Positions 59,753 through 64,000 of a DNA stretch of 64,000 bases are shown piece by piece. The number at the start of each line of letters is the position of its first letter. Position 1 is the stretch's first letter. The position numbers and the translations under genes are program-made. The notes beneath the pieces were generated by a model. It had not been told where the DNA came from. It saw only the letters and a list, made by a program, of their open reading frames with translations, and did no database searches. Source of the stretch: Rikenella microfusus DSM 15922 (GTDB lineage Bacteria; Bacteroidota; Bacteroidia; Bacteroidales; Rikenellaceae); NCBI RefSeq assembly GCF_000427365.1, contig NZ_KE386488.1, positions 1,337,882 through 1,401,881 of the forward strand, given 5' to 3'.

Positions 59753-62140
59753 ATGTTTAAAAAATTCCTCATGGAGAGTTTCCGGGCCAAGAAACACAGG
59801 CCCCTCTCCTTTATCATCAACTGGCTGGGACTGACCCTCGGATTCGCCGCCGTTATCGTGATGTATATCTTCATCATGGCTCAGGTACGTCACGACGCTT
59901 GTTTCACCCGTCCGATGGACGACGTCGCCCGTTGCGAAATCGATGTCGAACAGATCGGCTCGATCTGTCCCGACCCGACGGCGCGTTTCATGACTCAACT
60001 CCCGGAGGTCGTAGCGGCTACGCGGGCCGGACAGCGCGGAAACATGACCGTGTCCATACCGAACCAGCCGGGGGGAGCGCGTTTCTCGTTGAAGACGATG
60101 TTCGGCGACTCGAATCTGCTCCAGGTCTTCCCCTTCCGGATGGTGAGCGGCGGCGGAGCCGACGCATTGGCTGACGGGACAAAGGGATTGGTGAGCCGTT
60201 CGTCGGCCATGAAACTCTTCGGCTCGATCGACGTGGTCGGCAAGCAGATCGAAGTCAATAACACCTATCCGGTGACAATCACCGGCGTGTTCGAGGATAT
60301 TCCCGAAAATTCGCTCTACAATCCCGACGTGATCTTCACTTTCAAGATGACGGACCCGAACGGTAAGGCAGACAAATGGTACATGTGGATGAGCGAGTGC
60401 TATTTCCGGTTCCATCCCGGTACCGATCTGGCGGCTTTCAATAAGAAGTTCCAAGTGGCGTTGATCGACCGGATGTGGGAAGATTTGGGTAGTGCCTTTG
60501 CCGGATCGCCGGAAGAGTACATCGAGGAAAAAGGGGGATTCGACAGTCCGCAGGTTCCGCACGTCCGTCCGTTCAACGACTGCTATTTCACGCCCGAAGT
60601 TTCCGGGGCGATGAATATGTACGATCCTTCGTCGCTCGTGGTACTGGGCATTATCGCCGCCCTGGTGCTGGTGATCGCCATTATCAACTACGTCAATATC
60701 TATACCGCCCGTTCGACCGAGGTGATCCGCGCGATGGGGATCAAAAGCATTATGGGGGCCAGCCGCCGCAGTCTCATCGGATTCATTATCGGCGATTCGG
60801 TGGTCATTACCTTCGTCTCGGCGGTTACGGCTTTCATCCTGGCCTGGCTGCTGCGGCCGCTCTATCCGATGATCGTCGGCAGCGAACTCTCTTTTGCGCT
60901 GAGTTGGGATATCCTGCTGGTGCTTTTCGTCGGTCTGCCGGTAGTCTGCGGCGTATTGTCGGGCATTTTCCCGGCCGTCACCCTGACGCGTATGAAACCG
61001 CTGGACGCCATCGCCAACCGGTCGAGCGGCGGCCGTCAGATGTCGGTGGTACGCAACGCGCTGATCGTGTTCCAGTTCGTGATCTCGATCGGCCTGATAG
61101 CGGCGACACTGCTGATCAATAAGCAGATGCGTTACCTGACGACGCTCGATCTGGGTTACGACCGCGAGAATGTGGTGACGGTAAGCGGCGGTTCGTTCAT
61201 GAACAATGAGAAATTCGAGACGTTCCGCGGGCGGTTGCTGACTTCGCCCTCGATCGTCGACGCTTCGCTGATCCAGGGGAATCCGATGCAGGTGGGCCAG
61301 ATGAATACGGTGCAGATTACGAACGACCAGTCCTATACGCCGATGTACCTCTATGGCGACCAGCATACGCTCCACGTGCTGGGCGTGCCGATGGTCGAGG
61401 GGGATTCGATTTCGGACAGCAATTTCGACCGCCTGCAATGGAACCAGACCAATATGGTCATCAACGAGGCGTTCGCCAAGTATATCCGCAACATTGCGCC
61501 GGAGGTACAGATTCCGGGCGAGAAGTTTATCGGGGTGTTCAAGGATTTCCAGCATCAGCCGGTGACCGAGCAGGTGACGCCGCTGGTACTCGTTCGTACG
61601 TGGAGCGGCAACCCCTATATCCGGATCGCGGCCGGGCAGATCGAACAGGCATTGGCCCATATCGAAAGCACGTTCCGCGATATGTTCCCGAACGAGATTT
61701 ACGAATATGAGTTCATGGACGCGCAGTTCGACCAGATGTACAAGCTGGAAAACCTGTTTCGGGCCCGTCTGCTGACTTTCAGCGTGCTGGCTATCTTCAT
61801 CGGCTGTCTGGGGCTGTTCGCGCTGGTGGGCTATTCGGTGGAACGCCGCCGCAAGGAGATTGCCATCCGCAAAGTGCACGGGGCGATGGTGGGCCAGGTG
61901 GTCGGCATGCTGTGCGCGAATTTCCTCAAATGGCTGGCGGTATCGTTCGTGATTGCCGTGCCGCTGGTGTGGTGGATGATGGACAAATGGATGAGCCAGT
62001 ATGCTTACCGTACCGAGATGAGTTGGTGGATCTTCGCGGTGGCGGGCCTGGCGACGCTGGTGATCGCGTTGTTCACGGTATTGGGGCAGAGCTATAAGGC
62101 GGCGGTCGAAAATCCGGCCCATGCCGTCAAGGGCGAATAG
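59753..62140 (+). CDS. MacB/FtsX-type ABC transporter permease
   Basis: 795 aa from the ATG at 59753. The plan is a duplicated unit. First unit: TM about 23-45 (SFIINWLGLTLGFAAVIVMY), periplasmic MacB core about 46-285, then the FtsX helices about 295-440 (SSLVVLGIIAALVLVIAIINY; GFIIGDSVVITFVSAVTAF). Second unit: TM about 447-470 (ALIVFQFVISIGLIAATLLI), a second core about 471-665, then the final FtsX helices (LTFSVLAIFIGCLGLFALVGY; RRRKEIAIRKVHGA). Such permeases move lipoproteins, peptides or drugs, or act as mechanotransmitters. No ATPase adjoins, so its partner is encoded elsewhere. Confidence 0.92.
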   Translation: MFKKFLMESFRAKKHRPLSFIINWLGLTLGFAAVIVMYIFIMAQVRHDACFTRPMDDVARCEIDVEQIGSICPDPTARFMTQLPEVVAATRAGQRGNMTVSIPNQPGGARFSLKTMFGDSNLLQVFPFRMVSGGGADALADGTKGLVSRSSAMKLFGSIDVVGKQIEVNNTYPVTITGVFEDIPENSLYNPDVIFTFKMTDPNGKADKWYMWMSECYFRFHPGTDLAAFNKKFQVALIDRMWEDLGSAFAGSPEEYIEEKGGFDSPQVPHVRPFNDCYFTPEVSGAMNMYDPSSLVVLGIIAALVLVIAIINYVNIYTARSTEVIRAMGIKSIMGASRRSLIGFIIGDSVVITFVSAVTAFILAWLLRPLYPMIVGSELSFALSWDILLVLFVGLPVVCGVLSGIFPAVTLTRMKPLDAIANRSSGGRQMSVVRNALIVFQFVISIGLIAATLLINKQMRYLTTLDLGYDRENVVTVSGGSFMNNEKFETFRGRLLTSPSIVDASLIQGNPMQVGQMNTVQITNDQSYTPMYLYGDQHTLHVLGVPMVEGDSISDSNFDRLQWNQTNMVINEAFAKYIRNIAPEVQIPGEKFIGVFKDFQHQPVTEQVTPLVLVRTWSGNPYIRIAAGQIEQALAHIESTFRDMFPNEIYEYEFMDAQFDQMYKLENLFRARLLTFSVLAIFIGCLGLFALVGYSVERRRKEIAIRKVHGAMVGQVVGMLCANFLKWLAVSFVIAVPLVWWMMDKWMSQYAYRTEMSWWIFAVAGLATLVIALFTVLGQSYKAAVENPAHAVKGE

Positions 62141-62157
62141 CCGCCGCGGTCGTTTCG

Positions 62158-62188
62158 GAGCCTCGGCCCGAGGACCGGGCCGAGGCTC
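62158..62188 (+). terminator. Hairpin after the permease gene
   Basis: Perfect 13-bp stem gagcctcggcccg / cgggccgaggctc, 17 bp past the stop, without a T-run. Confidence 0.5.
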
Positions 62189-62275
62189 TGCGGCCTGTAC
62201 GGGCGGTCTGTTCCTGCCGCCCGGTTTCCTGCCGGTTCCGTCGAGGGGCCGGCAGGAAATGTTTGGATACGATTG

Positions 62276-63281
62276 GGGAATACGATTTTGCTCAAAACCG
62301 TGCAATGATCTCCCCGACCGGCCCTGCGCTAAGCGGTACCTGCGGGGCGGTGGAAATCCTCGCAAAGGTCCCGGCAGGGGCTGCATCGGGGGAAGGTTGC
62401 CGTTCCGGCTTCCTCCTTACGCCTCGGCCATCGAACTTGTTCGTATGGCCGAGGCGCCAGGAGGCAACCGCAGGTAAAAAAGAAAGTGCCCCGCCGGCAT
62501 GAGGCGTCCGGCACAGCCGATGCCTCCGCGGCATAAGCGGGCGAAGAAAAATAAACGCCCGTCAGCGAAAGACATACAAGAAACCGTACAGTTAAATATT
62601 ATGGCCGGAGCCAGCGGAGCCGCAACAAGCACTGCGCAGTTGCAGGTCGCCGCCCGGGGTGGCTCCGGCCTGACTAAGGGAGAACTTTGCGTAAAACCGT
62701 ACGGTGATTTGCCGAGGGTCGCAGCCTGCGGAGACTGTGAACGAGCCTGGCGAGCGAGCGGGCCTCCGCGGGGCGAGGCTGCGGCCCGCGCGACCTGAAG
62801 GTCGCAAAGCATGCCCCGGCCATTTAACCGTAGGTTTAACGAAGTACTCCCGGCTTCTTATAGTTGGTATCGAAGTACGGGTAGAGGTTGCCAACCCGGG
62901 AATGTGCGATTTTCCGATCCGACGGGAGTCGGGAACGGGGAATCGCATTCCCGGCGACTTTTTTGCTTACTTTTTTGGTCGCACAAAAAAGTAAGTGCCC
63001 CGCGGCATGAGCGGGAAAGAAAGAACAAACGCTCGTCGGCGACAAACAGTACATTTAAACCTACGGTTAAATGAGGCTTCCACGTCAGCGGGCGGGCCGG
63101 ACGCCTCCCCACGGGGAGTTCGGTGCCGTCGGGTATTCGAGCCGGGCTGTAACTACCCGAGACCTCCCGGGTGCCCGACCCGAATGAAAAATAACAATAC
63201 AATTAATTTGCAGGCAGAATCCGGAGCCGTCTGGGGTACCGTCGGCTGTTCCAATGGCGGGCAAAGTCGTATGGATGTACC
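62276..63281. repeat. Repeat cluster: split type-B element filled with other repeats
   Basis: The left border (62276-62332: atacgattttgctcaaaacc..., gatctcc, ccggccctgcgc) matches the left half of the type-B element at 13266-13315. A matching right arm (gggcaaagtcgtatggatg..., 63259-63281) is about 930 bp away. Between are two copies of a unit with gaaagtgccccgc...cataagcggg...aaacgcccgtcagcg (62480-62600 and 62985-63080), type-D copies (62690-62727, 62820-62840, inverted at 63055-63095) and GC-rich sequence like the sdhA-sdhB spacer. No gene is supported in the whole 62141-63509 stretch. Confidence 0.7.
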
Positions 63282-63343
63282 TTGCAGGATTTCCGTTCGA
63301 CCACAGGGATTGCCGGAACCTCACCGTGGAGTCCTGTTATGGA

Positions 63344-63381
63344 GAAAAAGCAGCCCCTGTATATACAGGGGCTGCTTTTTC
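63344..63381 (-). terminator. Terminator of the M48 protease gene
   Basis: Perfect 38-bp palindrome (gaaaaagcagcccctgtat and its complement) with T-runs on both strands; 129 bp past the stop. Confidence 0.85.
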
Positions 63382-63509
63382 GTCGGATGGCCTGGCAGGC
63401 GGGATCCCGTACCGTGTCGTTGGCTGTGCCGCCGGGACGATACCGGCTGAGGGCGGCACCCGCACAATCCGGATATCGTGGGCCGAAGCTGTCCGGTGCA
63501 GTTCGGAAT

Positions 63510-64000
63510 TTATTCGGCGGTCTCCGTTTCGGGAGCCGTCATTTCCGGACGTTCGAACCCGTCGGCCGTCGCTTTTTCGGTCATCCGCTTGATCCGGTTA
63601 TCCAGGTCCGGATGCGTCGAAAATAATTGCTGAACTTTGTTGCTTTTGTCGGCTCCCATCTCCTCCTGCATTTTCTTCAGTTTTTCGAACGAGAGGGCCA
63701 TCGCCCACGGATTTTCTCCGTGGGATTTCAGGAAATCGTAGCCGTATTCGTCGGCGGCGTATTCCTGTTTCTGCGAAAACTTCGAATTGGTTACCGCTTC
63801 GCCGAGTTCGCCCAGCTGCGAGTCCGACAGCTTGGCCGCCGTACCTCCCGCCGAGCTTACCCCGTCGCGCAGGGCCGAAGCCAGCAGGGCCGTGCGGAAA
63901 GCATCCTTGCTGTCTTTGTTCATCACGTGCCCGATCTCATGGCCGATCACGCCCAGAATCTCTTCGTCCGTCATGATCTGCATCAGGCCCGCGAAGACCC
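63510..64000 (-). CDS. M48 family metalloprotease, C-terminal part (runs off the window)
   Basis: The visible 163 codons continue beyond the right edge (VFAGLMQIMTDEEIL...). Zinc motif VIGHEIGHV (His-Glu-x2-His) and the third ligand Glu in QEYAADEYGYDFL fit M48 enzymes of the LoiP/BepA/YggG type, which degrade misfolded envelope proteins; FSTHPDLDNRIKRM is the usual C-terminal motif. The tail is acidic (APETETAE). The N terminus and any lipoprotein signal lie outside the window. Confidence 0.93.
   Translation of the reverse strand, partial: VFAGLMQIMTDEEILGVIGHEIGHVMNKDSKDAFRTALLASALRDGVSSAGGTAAKLSDSQLGELGEAVTNSKFSQKQEYAADEYGYDFLKSHGENPWAMALSFEKLKKMQEEMGADKSNKVQQLFSTHPDLDNRIKRMTEKATADGFERPEMTAPETETAE

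Noticed and set aside
59636-62386. Open frame of 916 codons antisense to the FtsX permease
   Set aside because: Arg/His-rich translation with no recognisable domain; the plus strand encodes a normal membrane protein with expected helices.

Overview
The window fits a Bacteroidota (Bacteroidales) chromosome, most likely Rikenellaceae and Alistipes-like. Evidence: repeated promoters of the Bacteroidota type (TTTG/TTG, 19-20 nt, TAnnTTTG); an S46 dipeptidyl-peptidase; the exbB / small membrane protein / exbD / exbD cluster; a type III glutamine synthetase; the three-subunit type B succinate:quinone oxidoreductase; and the order tRNA-Tyr, tRNA-Gly, tuf, tRNA-Trp, secE, nusG, rplKAJL, rpoBC. Coding DNA is fairly GC-rich, while several intergenic elements have AT-rich tips. 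The genus is inference.

Layout. 1-740: 3' part of a 23S rRNA gene, 5S rRNA and terminator. 0.8-9.4 kb: TonB-domain protein, PL8 polysaccharide lyase, small outer-membrane barrel, polytopic membrane protein, then purD and an S46 peptidase fired from one back-to-back promoter region. 9.9-13.0 kb: two tandem TetR regulators diverging from kbl. 13.7-21.1 kb (minus): secreted six-hairpin glycosidase-like protein, M43 metalloprotease lipoprotein, and sdhC-sdhA-sdhB. 21.8-24.0 kb (minus): a small operon of a Cys-rich NVEALA-like peptide (apparently frameshifted), a 6-bladed beta-propeller protein and a membrane-anchored thioredoxin-like protein. 24.1-26.6 kb: Fur/PerR regulator with a reverse rubrerythrin, then asparaginase. 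26.8-29.6 kb: tRNA-Ser and the Exb proton-channel operon. 30.3-36.1 kb (minus): deoC, and a probable operon pyrE, SRPBCC, GH89, tatD, PH-domain protein; a NUDIX gene diverges from pyrE with only 3 bp between start codons. 37.2-51.4 kb: XRE/S24-like regulator and the large translation/transcription operon. 51.6-56.5 kb: asnA, type III glutamine synthetase, LemA and a DUF3137 protein. 56.8-64 kb: S9 peptidase, tRNA-Cys, a MacB/FtsX permease and a cut-off M48 protease.

Functional themes: host-glycan use (PL8, GH89, six-hairpin enzyme), peptide and amino-acid catabolism (S46, S9, M43, asparaginase, Kbl) balanced by ammonia assimilation (AsnA, GSIII), anaerobic respiration (Sdh/Frd), peroxide defence (Fur, rubrerythrin), and energised outer-membrane transport (ExbB/ExbD plus TonB-domain protein).

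The least explained material lies between genes: modular families of nested inverted repeats at about 9.5, 13.3, 13.6, 21.6, 25.4, 27.1, 29.9, 56.6 and 62.3-63.3 kb, and inside two operons (sdhA-sdhB, pyrE-SRPBCC). They combine AT-rich end arms with GC-rich inner hairpins, carry no genes and appear nested in each other, like non-autonomous mobile elements or extended REP elements. I see no CRISPR array, complete insertion sequence, prophage or integrase.
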